Shown: positions 1-9,460 of the stretch, piece by piece | How positions within the stretch are numbered: the stretch's first letter is position 1 | Layout of the letters: each line of letters starts with the position of its first letter | Assembly (NCBI RefSeq): GCF_905475345.1 | Contig: NC_066602.1 | Span: forward strand, 682,001-746,000 | Direction of reading: 5' to 3' | DNA length: 64,000 nt | DNA from: Vespula vulgaris | Taxonomy: Eukaryota > Arthropoda > Insecta > Hymenoptera > Vespidae | The notes under the pieces: model-generated | What the model saw: the letters and a program-made list of their open reading frames with translations, nothing else | Databases searched by the model: none | What the model was told of the DNA's origin: nothing | Position numbers and translations under genes: made by a program

Positions 1-690
1 ATAGTATATGATTATTATTTTCCACTATATTTCATACTGTGCACTTACTCTTGGGTATATTAGTGTATAATATTGAACAGAAAAGAAAATATAATTAGAG
101 TTACCTGATTTAGGACATGTTTACGCGATTTAATCGTATGATCGTATATAGAGCGAACCTTTGTGATACATATCAGCAATCGAATTGGTATCGTTTGTTT
201 TCGTGATTAATATTATTAGTTTTCTTTTTTTAAATATCATACCTTTCGCTTGTTTGAAGCGACTGTTTATTTCTGAGTTTGAAGGAGATTCTGACATATT
301 TTTCTGACAAAAATAAAATTCTGATTGTTGACTCAAATATTTAAATAAGTAATTAGAACGCTTAGAAAGTATACTAAAAGATTCACTGAACATTTTTAAT
401 ATTTCCGTAAAATTCTGAAATTGTATTTAAAAGGGAAGATAATTATATGTGCGCTCATTGAAAAATTAAATCATTCCGATGATAATTCGGAAAATTCAAA
501 TATTATGTTACGAAAGATATGATAAATCACTGCTATACTCAGTTACACGTAAAAAGAAATAAACGATTGCAGAAATATAATATTTCCATAGGAACAAACT
601 AGTTTAGAACATAATATAAGAAGTATTTGGTAAGAAGAAGTACAATTGGACCATCCATTTCAGTTGTCCAACAGGAGGTAAATTTTTAGG
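1..690 (+). repeat. U-module tail, AT-rich
   Basis: This stretch is a diverged direct paralogue of 47,150-47,840 and 23,480-24,180. Shared landmarks are the run around 85-110, the 'cgtatgatcgtatatagagc' block near 135-155, and the block near 225-330. Copies in reverse orientation lie near 10.1-10.8 kb and 12.7-13.1 kb. No coding frame is conserved between copies; the open frame on the minus strand at 130-393 is not kept in the paralogues. Confidence 0.75.
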
Positions 691-1300
691 AAAATGAATG
701 TCGTTCCGATGAAAGAACTGAGACAGTCGTGGCACATCGATCTGCAGAAGACTTAATTAAATGTGCACGTAATTAAGTGATGGATTTAAAAAGATAATTG
801 AGTTATACAGCCAGGCGTATCGTCGAATAGTCTGCATGGTTTGAAAAGGGGAAAGCAAATGAAAAAATACCTTTCCTATTTGCAAAATCAGATAGGAAAT
901 GTGCGCTCACAGGACCGCACACTCATTTCCCTCGGCTCGAAATGGCGCATTCAAGCGCGCACAAGAGCACACACGGACGGACAGAAATAGTACCAAATCC
1001 TTTAATACGAAGGTACTTGACGATACGTATGGGAGATCGTTATACGCAGATGCATTTTCATTAAATTCCTATTAAAACGTACTAACAAAAGAATCCTGGC
1101 TATGTAGCAAATTAATTCGATTCTTTAAAATTACAAAATTACTCTTAAACGTAAATTAAATATTTTGATTATATTTTAAGTACACGATGTTACGCGATTC
1201 AGAAAATTAATTCAACATTTCTTCTACTTTCAATTAGTCGACTGATTACTCAATTTAATTTAATGGAGTAACTATGACAAGGTGACGTAAACATGAAACA
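690..1300 (+). repeat. G module copy 1 (CpG-rich core at 860-1075)
   Basis: The repeat starts with a block reading like 'gaaagaactgaatcagtcgtgg' and continues through a CpG- and CA-rich core (cacacgcgc..., tcattcccgtccacttg...). It then has 'acttgacgata' and a long AT-rich tail. The same order occurs in at least 13 other places in both orientations. The core is the only clearly GC-elevated part and has no frame conserved between copies. It is repeated at 56,722-57,332. Confidence 0.85.
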
Positions 1301-1667
1301 AATCCGTAAATCCTTTAAGCGTCCCTACAGGTTCAATCATTTTGATATTTTAATCATTCAAACCTGCCTTAATTCAAATTCGATTATTCTGAGCTCAATC
1401 TTCAATCAATGATTAAAACTTCCATTCTCATAATCGTTTCTACACTCGATATCATTTTCTGTTTTTTCCTTATTATTTCTATTATTCCCGATAGGTCACG
1501 TTGATCCATTTAATTTCTTTCATACGATACACCTTCTTAGAAATTTTAGAATTCAAATCGAAATTTTGCAAAATCAATGTTCGGCCAAGGACAAACATCG
1601 TTTTGATTAGAATTAAATTTATTATGGAATCATCGTTGTCGAGATAAAGTGTATCGTCGATTGAAAC
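1300..1667. other. AT-rich spacer, no feature seen
   Basis: I see no conserved module, coding frame or structural motif here. It lies between the tail of G copy 1 and the A terminal exons. Confidence 0.5.
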
Positions 1668-1719
1668 GTGAGCGAGCGTGGACTACTAATATTTACACTC
1701 ACCCTCTACTACTTCATCC

Positions 1720-2310
1720 CCTGTATCTCCTTCTTCTTCATCTTCATCCTCTTCTTCTTCTTCAATAATGATTCGCAGAACATCTTTTTCGGAATCACTA
1801 TTAATCGCCCTAAGGTTTTCCTTATCGTTCCTAATCTCGAAATTGAAATAAATATTATTACGATATATATAATTTTCTAACTAATTGCCGAAATTAATAT
1901 TAGTTCGATATCCAAAAATACGGTCAACGTTATTACTGATTTTTATTTACCCTTCCCGACTGCATTGAATCCTTCTGAAGTTGCAAAAAAATAGAATCCA
2001 AAGAGAATCGGCGAGGAAACTTACTTTTCTACGAAGGAACGTTCCCGCATTAGAGCAAAAATTCAACTTTGACCCATGATCCGTATGAACCGTTGGACGT
2101 TCCTTCGAAAAACCTTTCCCAACGCAATCGATTATATCCTCTTACTGAAGCCGCTTCCCTATTGATCCTTTGAAGGGATGATTCCCTAGCCCCGTACCAC
2201 CATTCGAAAGCAGCATAGTAAAACAGTACTATATCGATTTCGAGAAGATTCGTTATCAAGGCCAATATAAATTTTTTCTTCCTATTTTTTGTTTGTTTAA
2301 TTTCAAACAC
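1720..2310 (-). pseudogene. A-family terminal exons (A5 + acidic A6), broken
   Basis: On the minus strand the frame at 2310-2050 encodes 86 residues with the core EWWYGARESS and ends at a stop. A good donor (AAAA|GTAAGT, near 2023) and acceptor (TTGCAACTTCAG, near 1975) would join it to the acidic exon below. That exon carries an in-frame stop early on, then ends in a run of Glu/Asp codons (GAA/GAT microsatellite-like, 1725-1765) and a possible donor GGGTGAGT near 1700. It is a paralogue of 37,000-37,560 (+) and 47,990-48,560 (-). Product unknown; identical copy at 57,750-58,342. Confidence 0.5.
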
Positions 2311-2559
2311 CTGACGAATAAGGTATAGAACAAAATATTACGGATGAGTTAGAGACAAGGTCCATGTTTCAAAAGGAAATGCTATGATGATATGATGCTC
2401 AGATGATATATAGTATTCCCTAGAAGCACTAGAAGAGTTTTGGAAGAGGTCGATAATTTTAGATAATGCAATATCACTGACCGATTACGCATAATTCAAT
2501 GTGTGTTCTCCATGCATGAGATATATAGATTTGTACTTTTTTTCTCATTTTTTAAAATT

Positions 2560-2760
2560 CGACGTATAATGTAAAGTATCATGTCACTGTCGAAGAATTT
2601 TAAGAAAAAATTGACAATTTCAAAGGACGATTAGATACTTCTCATGTTGATTACTTCGCCGATTATATAATTTTTATTATGCAAAGAGAAATTGGAAAAA
2701 AATATTATTTGAATAAATAAATTTTTGGTCGACGTTTCACAAATGGAAATTCAAAATGTG
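2560..2760 (+). pseudogene. X-family remnant
   Basis: It is alignable with the X frame at 40,447-40,683, but an internal segment is deleted and no frame stays open. The stretch near 2660-2740 keeps the equivalents of the 'IIFNMTKRNR...NIFGR' part with stops. Paralogues lie at 16,800-17,130, 48,880-49,080 and, reversed, 36,520-36,720. Confidence 0.55.
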
Positions 2761-2959
2761 GGTAATAACGTTCACAAGATATTGTAATTATGAGAAAATT
2801 TCAGCAATAAAATTAATTCCTTTTCATTTAATATTAATCATTAATAGGGGGCGATGAATTAATTGAAACGAAAGCGTTATTACAATATGCATTTATGCAA
2901 TATGGATTATTTCATACGGTAGTTAACAGCAAAGGGCAACAGTAAGTCGGCTTAAAAGG

Positions 2960-3110
2960 GATTGGTGGACAAATCCGTTTCTCCCCACTCACATCATATT
3001 CAGCTCTTTCGACCGCGGAATAGGAGGTGTCGATTGAACTGCGTAAAGCCTATTCAAATGAATTACGCGAAAAGGGAAATAAATATAGCGAATGATTTTC
3101 TCTGAATCCA
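2960..3110 (+). repeat. H module copy
   Basis: The conserved block has the order 'aaaagggattggt...aaatccgtttc...ctctttcgaccgcggaatagga...gcgtaaagcctattcaaatga'. The same order occurs near 8,270-8,345 (-), 30,130-30,260 (+), 36,220-36,350 (-), 40,880-41,030 (+), 46,080-46,180 (-), 49,250-49,390 (+) and 55,360-55,470 (-). No frame is conserved. Between 3,120 and 3,420 only diverged AT-rich repeat follows. Confidence 0.75.
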
Positions 3111-3469
3111 TATTTTTTGGCACTGTGTAATAAAGAAAGAGAGAAGCTTGTTAACTTAAATAACGCAAAGAGAATTAGTAATATTAAGAAACAAATTTTC
3201 AAGCAATATTTCTTGCTCGATATTAACATTTATTTCTAAATATTTTAAACGATAAAAATGGGAAAAATAACAATAGTCGATTATAAATATTCTTCAGTCA
3301 ATTTCAAAATTGTAAATTGTAAAGAACAGGAATGAAAAAGAAACCAGAAACAAAAAAAAGAAAATAATTTGTCCAGTTAATGCGAGTTCATAGTGAAATT
3401 TACTTCCCTCTGACCCACGACATTTCGGTTCTTTCTGTTGCGTAATACGCGGTATTGATTACCTTGCAT

Positions 3470-3640
3470 AAAATGTAATGGCCCCTACCATCGAGCCCTG
3501 CCTTGGAGATCAGCTCGGTCATCCGACGAGGCAGTCTGGTGGAGGAACTCCTCTGCGGAAATCATCCTTTCAATAATTTTTGATCGAGTAATACGCAAGT
3601 AAGTGACAGATAATAGCATCTATACGCCTATATAATACTT
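3470..3640 (+). promoter_or_regulatory. Putative 5' region of A unit
   Basis: This GC-elevated block precedes the signal-peptide-like exon. It shares 'gagtaatacgcaagtaagtg' with the equivalent site of every A copy: 19,510-19,600 (-), 35,690-35,760 (-), 41,510-41,570 (+), 44,370-44,460 (+), 45,490-45,560 (-), 49,870-49,930 (+), 53,730-53,790 (+) and 54,790-54,850 (-). The copies at 45.6 and 54.9 kb have a TATA box here; this one does not show it clearly. The role as promoter or 5' exon is inferred from position only. Confidence 0.45.
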
Positions 3641-3782
3641 CATTCGTCCCAAAGGAAACTTACAAACAATCCAATCGGTACAATTTTTTCGTTTTCATTA
3701 ATCTGTTGTTCGTTATCGATATAAGGTAAACTTGTCAGGAGTCGTTAATATGTGATTTGTTATAACATTCCAATTCTATATT

Positions 3783-3866
3783 ATGGAAATGAAACTAATT
3801 TTCTTCATCAATATCATCCTAATTATTATTTTGTTGCTTCTCGGAGAAGGTACTTTATATCGCTAA
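3783..3866 (+). CDS. A unit exon 1: short hydrophobic start frame
   Basis: A 27-codon frame begins MEMKLIFF and continues with Ile/Leu-rich residues, like a signal peptide or membrane anchor, to ...GEGTLYR and a stop. GAAG|GTACTT inside its end could be a splice donor, and 'aattatttcag' at 3955-3965 an acceptor. The start is shared with paralogues at 18,429 (+), 35,520 (-), 41,752 (+), 50,084 (+) and 54,609 (-), most of which break sooner. Without splicing this would be an upstream ORF. Identical copy at 59,815-59,898. Confidence 0.4.
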   Translation: MEMKLIFFINIILIIILLLLGEGTLYR

Positions 3867-3965
3867 GAAGCGCGTGACCCGATTTACCTATGATGACTCG
3901 ACAATTTCAATGAACAATTGAACGTCTATCCTGTCTTCACTAATCTACAAATTTTAAATTATTTC

Positions 3966-4290
3966 AGAAATATACCAGGTTAAACGAAGGCGAAAGCAGT
4001 TTCAATAGCTTAGAAATATTGCAAAGCTGCAGAATTGACTGCTATCTGAATTGTAATTACTTCCAAAGAAAATATGTGAATTTCAACTACGCTGCATGAT
4101 AATTAAATATTCCGGATCCGAAATGAAACACATTTATTTTGGCAGTCCTTGCTCTTCCGCATATCCGACGATAGGTCATTTATGGATAGCATGAATATCT
4201 GACCATCAAACAGATCAGGAAATGAAAACGTTTTCCTTTTTAATCTTATATTTAAATGGTCGATCAATCAATGTTCTATTTATCGAATGG
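3966..4290 (+). pseudogene. A unit exon 2, stop-containing
   Basis: The segment lies between acceptor 'ttatttcag' and donor-like 'gaatg|GTAAGAT' (4289). The frame (R/K)YTRLNEGESS..., followed by LQ and YLNCN, is open at the start of all seven A copies read. It ends here at a double stop near 4098. A second frame, open in the copies at 18,660-18,851 and 50,280-50,516, contains stops here. If exon 3 supplies the true start, this could be untranslated leader. Confidence 0.4.
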
Positions 4291-4404
4291 TAAGATATTT
4301 TGGAGATAAGATATAAATTTTTTATTCGAAAGTATAATATGAAATAAAAGATCTGTATCATAGGTACGTTTTATAATCAGTTACTAAATTTTCACACAGA
4401 TTTT

Positions 4405-4826
4405 ATGATGACGACGCGAGTATTTCTATTGATGAGAGGGACATTAGGTCTCTTAACTGTATCTATCCTTCATATTGTATTATTGTATATAAATCAAGAA
4501 GCTATATATTTATTAACTAATGTAATGAAAAATATTATATATATGGGAAGCAAGATGCTCCATGAAAGAGAGGAGGTAAATAATAATATAGAAATAAAAG
4601 TTTTAATATTTTTTCAAAGAATTTTGCGTTACATGTCATTCGTAATTTAATGTGTCAGATCATAAAAGCAGAGGATGAAGCTGATGCTGCTCACGAATTT
4701 ATTACAAATCTTCCAAATGATCTCGTAGGCAAGTTAGTGAGAGAATCACCTAATTATCTGGTTTATGGAAACAACATGTTTCTATTGCTAGAGCATTACT
4801 GTAGCAACCATCGACATCAATATTGA
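4405..4826 (+). CDS. Two-exon frame of A family, 125 residues, unknown product
   Basis: Exon 3 (4405-4575) starts MMTTRVFLLMRGTLG, with a hydrophobic stretch to about residue 30, and ends ...LHEREE. A 44-nt GT-AG intron (4576-4619) joins it in phase to exon 4 (4620-4826), which reads NFALHVIRNLMCQ..., HEFITNL..., KLVRES..., NYLVYG..., and ends HRHQY-stop. Splicing is needed because read-through leaves the frame. Exon 4 is also open with exactly 207 nt in the copy at 34,484-34,690 (-). AATAAA follows the stop in other copies but is AATACA here. The hydrophobic N-terminus suggests a secreted or membrane protein. In exon 4 there are 22 amino-acid differences from the 34.5-kb copy and 7 silent-only codons, close to neutral, so function is doubtful. 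The intron is shorter than usual for animals. Confidence 0.45.
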
Positions 4827-4914
4827 ATTTTAATACACGAGGTACGAAAATATCAGATGTAAGTAACTAGCCACGTATCTTATCCACTTTTCTATATTAA
4901 TTTCGTATTTTATA

Positions 4915-5260
4915 ATATAGTGCATTGAATCGTGAAAGCAGAAGAGTGGTCCAAGAAGGTGGAAATTCGAAATGAAGATGGAACATCATTAGCTACTCCT
5001 CTTGCGTTCATTATGTGATTCAGAATACCTAGGAAATGCAAAAGGAAAAAGAACATTTGTGTTTTTCCGACGAAATTTGGAAAAATCAATATGGCATTGT
5101 TTTATAAAGCTTGGAACTGTGGTACGAGGAAATGGGAGGGATTTACCTTCTTCAAAGGATCCAAACGTGAGCGGCTTTAGCTGTAGGCTATAAGCGACGG
5201 TACTCAGATCGATTTGTCGACGTTCCACGCAGGGCCAGGATCAAATGGGAATTGAAATGA
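4915..5260 (+). pseudogene. A unit downstream exon A5, broken
   Basis: The acceptor-like 'tataatatag' precedes a segment whose frames are interrupted. The 63-codon frame 5002-5193 keeps KSIWHCFIKLG but differs in frame from the paralogues. Homologous DNA lies at 2050-2310 (-), 34,060-34,420 (-), 42,860-43,230 (+) and 50,750-51,090 (+). It follows the A stop codon, so it may be a 3' alternative exon or a separate decayed gene. Confidence 0.45.
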
Positions 5261-5389
5261 AACTGAGGGAAGTATATCATACATAATAATTTAACATACA
5301 GGGACGATCAAAGGATTCACCGTTTTTGGAAGTAATAACGTTAACAGGGAAATACTTTTAAATTATACGTGAAATTGAAAATCCACGTT

Positions 5390-5800
5390 CACGTGATTTT
5401 TATTCCATCGATGCAAATTAAGTAAGCATTCGATATTATTAAGAAAGGAGAAATGCTGAATTCTGTATTTGATATTATTTCTCATAACATTCATGACATG
5501 TACTTAAAGAATATTCGTAATATTTAATTAGCGTTTTTCTTAAATACTGAAATTTGGACGAAGAATTCGGTAACACAAAGTATCTGTTTTTAATACGTTC
5601 TCCCATACTTATCGAGAAATACCTTCGTTTTAAACCTTTCGGTATTATCTCCCTCAATCTGCGGGTGCTCTAGTGCACGACTATCTGCGGCGGTTCGAGT
5701 AGCCGGGGATGAGTGAGCGGTCCTGTGTGCGTGTATGCGGACAACCCCTATTTTACCTTCATATAATTGGAGATTAGCTCTATAATTCCATTACCTATTT
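5390..5800 (-). repeat. G module copy on minus strand
   Basis: Reverse-orientation G. The tail is near 5400-5560 and the CpG-rich core at 5590-5760 (contains 'ctgcggcggttcgagtagcc'). It faces the plus-strand G at 5,960-6,350 across a short AT-rich centre near 5,880, forming a head-to-head pair. Similar pairs occur at 32.9/33.5, 38.1/39.2 and 51.5/52.0 kb. Confidence 0.8.
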
Positions 5801-5959
5801 AGATTTATCGTTTGATAGCACGATTACTTATTTTGCAGAGTAGTGGATTATTTTCTTTGGAACAAATTGATTTGGAACATAATATACGAAATATTAGATA
5901 ATTAGGATTATTTTTTTGCATTCTTCAATAGGGAGTAAATTTCTAGGAAAATGTTTCGG

Positions 5960-6350
5960 TTCATATAGAAAAATTAAATCAGTCGTGGTACATTGACGTC
6001 CAAATTATCCAGATAACTGCATGATACAGCTAAATGGATAATTGAATTATACCGCTAATCTTATTATCGAATTGTCTGCTTCGTTTGATGAGAGGGAAAC
6101 TCATAAAAAAATACATTTCTTGTTTTTAAAATAAGAGAAGTGATGTACGTAGAAACGCCCACTTATTCCCGTCCACTTGAGCAGCACTTGAAAAGCGCGC
6201 ACGGAGAGGAATAACAATGCATCGTTTAATATCATGGTGCTTGACGATAGGTACGAGGGAAGGTATTGCGTACGCGTAAATCGTTAAATTCCGATCAATA
6301 CTCGTTAACAGGGAAATTTGTAGACATGAAGGATCATATATTTTTGCAAA
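5960..6350 (+). repeat. G module copy on plus strand, head-to-head partner
   Basis: It carries the 'aaatcagtcgtggtacattg' block, the core at 6,095-6,290 and the 'cttgacgataggtacg' block. It is shortened at its 3' side, where a T module joins directly instead of the usual A-end segment. Confidence 0.8.
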
Positions 6351-6359
6351 AAAGAGCAA

Positions 6360-7100
6360 AATTTTGTCCTTTATAATTTTTCACGATGTCTATGATAAAT
6401 GTTGAATCAATTCTTTTCCAACATTATCATCCCTCGCGTTATGTATGAGATCTCTCCGTTTTCTTGTTGGATGTCATCACTGTCACTTCTATCGTTTTCT
6501 TCCGAATTAATATTCATTTTTTCTAACCGTGTAAATGGAATTTCTCTTCGGTATTACTTATAGCACGAAACTCACTCGTGTTTGGAAATTTTGGATTTTC
6601 TCTTAATGAAAAAGAAATAAGTAAGTAAACGGGTTGGTAGTCTGAAATTGTATATTACCAAATCACGAAATGATACATAACAATAATATAATACTTTCCT
6701 GGTTTCCTGACTAATTTAGTCGAGGGATCTATTTATACTACTCGAAGTTTCAATACGAAGTGAGCTCAGCTTTGAAAATCTCTTTCCTGAGTTTTATGAA
6801 TACTTGTTTACTTCATCAAATATCACTATATCGTACGAGGCATACTCATGTACTATTACAAACAAATCCTTTTCATCGCTCTCTTTAAGCAGGCTGGATA
6901 AGCATCCAGATCGTTGTGAACGTACTTCTTCTTCATAAAACCGATTGTTTTCGTACGTCCTCGTAATTTGATTATTTCGTTAGTAACGAATTCAATTGTT
7001 CTCTCGGAGGTGAAATACGTGAAAGAGAAGGTAATATTAGGTGAGAAAGAAATACGAAGAAAGATATTGTCCGAATACAAGTTTTTTATCATTATGCAAT
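6360..7100 (-). repeat. T module on minus strand
   Basis: Reading the minus strand: a frame at 7092-6856 (MIKNLYSDN..., FMKKKYVHND...), then the EYASYDIVIF peptide, a TATA/Inr pair, and degenerate versions of the small MAKF/MNIN frames near 6,640-6,390. Paralogues are at 20,160-20,890 (+), 32,270-32,830 (+), 30,800-31,290 (-), 17,560-18,060 (-), 52,260-53,000 (-) and 7,290-7,790 (+). The deletion in the MAKF part (near 6,535) and stops make this copy non-coding. Confidence 0.7.
6708..6737 (-). promoter_or_regulatory. TATA box plus Inr (T module)
   Basis: TATAAATA lies at 6737-6730 on the minus strand. TCAG lies at 6710-6707, with its A 29 nt downstream of the first T. This is the usual arthropod TATA-to-initiator spacing. 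The pair is kept in several T copies. Same at 62,740-62,769. Confidence 0.5.
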
Positions 7101-7290
7101 AACGAAAATGAATTTTTCGATAACTTGAGCAATATTCATTTGTTTACAAGAAAAGAAGGTAATATTTGGAAAAAATGTTTTCAAGCAAAATGGAAGTAGA
7201 TATAACTTCCGAACATGAGAAATGCTTTCACGACAGTCTGAGCTCTTCTCTGATCCGCTGAAGGAGGGTTGTAAGAAGAACTTGTATATA
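7100..7290. repeat. Y segment, degenerate
   Basis: Diverged copy of the DNA that is open at 31,623-31,889 (+). It shares 'tgtttacaagaaaagaaggt' and the 'agtagatataacttccga' stretch with 43,800-43,920 and 53,080-53,170. No open frame here. Confidence 0.5.
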
Positions 7291-7790
7291 TAGTGATATT
7301 TGATGAAGCAAACAACCGATCCTAAAACTGGAGAAAGAGATTGTCAAAGCTGAAACGAGTTCTTATTAAAACTTGTAGTAGTATAAATAGGTCCCTCGAC
7401 TAATTAATCAAAAAACCAGGAAAGTATTATTTTTTTGTTATGTATCATTTCGTGATTTCGTAAAATGCAATTATCTCCATTTTATTTATTTATCTATTTT
7501 TTTTTCTTCTTTTTTTCTTTTTTTCTTTCTTTCTTTCTTTTATTAAGAGAAAGGCAAAGTGCCCAAATACGCACAAGTCTCATGATATAAGATATAAGTA
7601 GTGAAGAAGAATGTCAGATAGGCATTCATACAGTCACGTTAGAAAAAATAAATATGAATTCGGAAGAATACAACAGTAGGGATAGTTATATCATTTAGCA
7701 AGGAAACGAAGAGATCTCATTGATGAAAGTGATGAAAATGTTGTAAAAGAATTGCTTGAAAACTAATCATAGATTTCGTAAAAACTAATA
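7290..7790 (+). repeat. T module on plus strand, degenerate
   Basis: It carries the IVIFDEANN-like segment at 7,290, TATAAATA at 7382-7389 with TCAA 26 nt on, a long T/CTTT tract at 7490-7545, and then a broken frame. The frame starts MNSEEYNSRDS and continues out of phase as ARKRRDLIDESDENV. Compare the intact version at 20,759-20,887. Together with 6,360-7,100 it forms an inverted T pair. Confidence 0.65.
7490..7545 (+). repeat. T-rich / CTTT low-complexity tract
   Basis: Runs of T with repeated CTTT units. Identical in length in the right copy at 63,522-63,577, which is notable because such tracts mutate quickly. Confidence 0.85.
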
Positions 7791-7814
7791 AGTACTTTTA
7801 AAATATATACTCTG

Positions 7815-7975
7815 ATGTGAGTCGTTGGACCACGTCTGCGCCAATAAAGTTCCATCGATTTGTTGAGAGGTAACGACCGAAAGGACTCAGTGTAGAAATG
7901 ATTATTACGTTATACGCACATTAATTGCTTACTCGGACGGAAAGGTCGAAAATGAAGTTAATTAAGGGGAAATGA
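7815..7975 (+). repeat. W module
   Basis: A block around 'aataaagttccatcgatttg' and 'cggacggaaaggtcgaaaat' recurs in reverse at 17,345-17,500 and 30,535-30,690. No frame is conserved. Function unknown. Confidence 0.65.
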
Positions 7976-7979
7976 ACTT

Positions 7980-8440
7980 CTCTTTTATTATTGAACAAAT
8001 ATCTTTGAATTCGACATGTTACTTTTCTCTCTTTTTTTTTTCTCTCTTTCTTTACACTTTATAATCTGAAATAAACTAATGAATGTTGACTATTAATTTT
8101 GTTTTTATTTGTTTGCTTAAAATTGACTATCAATAAGAATTAATTTCTCCTTTTTTTTAGCTCTTGAAACTATCATTTCTTTTCGTTTATTACTCGATAA
8201 TAAGGTATACAGATTCAGAGAAAATCTTTCGCCATATTCATTTCTTTTTTTTTTCGTTGTATCATCTTTTTCTCTATTACGTATCTCATTTGAATGCGCT
8301 TTACGCAAGCCAATTTAAATTTCCTGTTAAAATTTCCCGAAAGGGCTAAAAATTCGGAAAAATATACGGGTTGGGAGGAAATGAATTTCTCGATCAATTC
8401 CTTTTAATTCGACATAATATCATTCGTTTGAATAGCCGTA
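7980..8440 (-). repeat. AT-rich stretch with H module (8,270-8,345)
   Basis: The H block is recognised by 'tctcatttgaatgcgctttacg' in reverse orientation. The rest is T-rich DNA paralogous to 36,000-36,230 and 45,740-46,080. Short frames on both strands here are not conserved. Confidence 0.55.
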
Positions 8441-8620
8441 CGACTAGACGAAATATATCTTTTCCAAATGATCTATAGATGAGGAGCTTTAGCTAGAGGG
8501 AATAATCGATTCGAATCGAAACGGCCGTTGAGGGGATGTCCGTTGACATTGCATGTGGAACATAAATCAAAGTAGAATTGAGATGGAATTGAGAAAAGTT
8601 TATCTTTATGGTATATTCTA
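8440..8620 (+). pseudogene. Fragment of A5 exon
   Basis: A short piece aligns with the 3' part of A5 ('gaggagctttagctagaggg' and 'catgtggaacataaatcaaa'). It is interrupted in all frames. A similar isolated fragment sits at 46,200-46,280 and another at 55,500-55,600. Confidence 0.45.
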
Positions 8621-8689
8621 TATTTAGTAAAATATATTTTATATAGTAAAATAATATTTGTAATTCCCAAATGCATTATTCAAATGATT

Positions 8690-9460
8690 TATGTTCTCAG
8701 TAAGCGTATAATATAACATTGATATGATGCATCGCCTAACATAGTAGAAATCTATCTTACTTTTCGACTTACCGATCGACATGGCTGAAAGCATAAATTA
8801 TAAATGTTTTAGGAAGATAGCCTTGCCATGAAATAATCTTTCCTTCTCAATAGAATCTTCTGATTCTACTTTCTTGGTAATGTCAATATTCTCTTTACGA
8901 AAAATAAATAAATTTGAATAACCAAATACCAAAAAAAGGTCACTCCCCCAAAAGGGGATAGACATAATTAGATATTACAAAGTAAAATGATCGAAAGGAT
9001 ATGAATATGCAGAATGATTCATAGGAGGAAACAAAGGCAGAGAAATAATCAAAAAGAAAAGTATCATAATAATAAAAAAAAATTATTATCTACGATAGTT
9101 TGGATTTAATAATAAAAAGAGTAGAAAAAATGAGTAGGAAAAATAGTAGAAATAAATTTATTAAATATTTTAATCTATCGCGTTAAATCTATCTATATAT
9201 TAATCTATCGTATTTATTGGAATGCATTACAAGATGTTGATCCTCAATCTTGTAGGCTTCAATATAAATTCTCGCAAGACTCAAATGAAAGAAAATCCAA
9301 AATAATATATAAGCCCCCGATCAGCCGCGATAATCGAATGTGCATCATACGTATCAATTTAAACAAGATGCTCTCATATTTGAATTTTTTTATTTCGATC
9401 CATCAACCTGAATGTTTAGTCAAGGGTAATTTTTTTATACAGTCAGTTGCAAAAGACGTA
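8690..9460 (+). repeat. Mirror domain, left outer arm
   Basis: This is the inverted paralogue of 26,380-27,200. Shared blocks are 'gaaataatctttccttctca' and the 'gcccccgatcag' segment, which read in reverse near 27,075 and 26,560. It also resembles 21,560-22,120 (+) and 46,380-46,960 (+). TATATAAG at 9306-9313 is conserved at 22,062-22,069 and as TATAAAAG at 46,872-46,879. No coding frame is conserved. Confidence 0.7.

Larger units (their letters stand above)
1..7968. repeat. Left copy of a 56,032-bp-period direct repeat
   Basis: Every position matches the one 56,032 bp further on. By reading both copies I found 15 substitutions (positions 261, 264, 268, 1514, 2626, 5494, 5529, 5534, 5547, 6105, 6115, 7041, 7232, 7695, 7842), about 0.2 percent. 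There is no net length change, even through the T/CTTT tract at 7490-7545. The repeat touches the window start, so its left edge is not seen. It holds modules U tail, G, A terminal exons, X remnant, H, a full A unit, a G pair, a T pair and W. Confidence 0.97.

Noticed and set aside
1668..1880. 70-codon frame rich in Phe/Ile
   Set aside because: It is the antisense shadow of the Glu/Asp-rich A6 exon: GAA/GAT repeats read backward as TTC/ATC.
3783..4826. Insect odorant or gustatory receptor
   Set aside because: Small exons and hydrophobic segments suggested it, but there is no recognisable receptor motif and exon 4 is hydrophilic. Not claimed.
1..7968. Pure assembly artefact (identical overlap of contig ends)
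   Set aside because: Fifteen substitutions, some clustered, separate the two copies. Not fully excluded, since allelic or read-error differences could mimic this.
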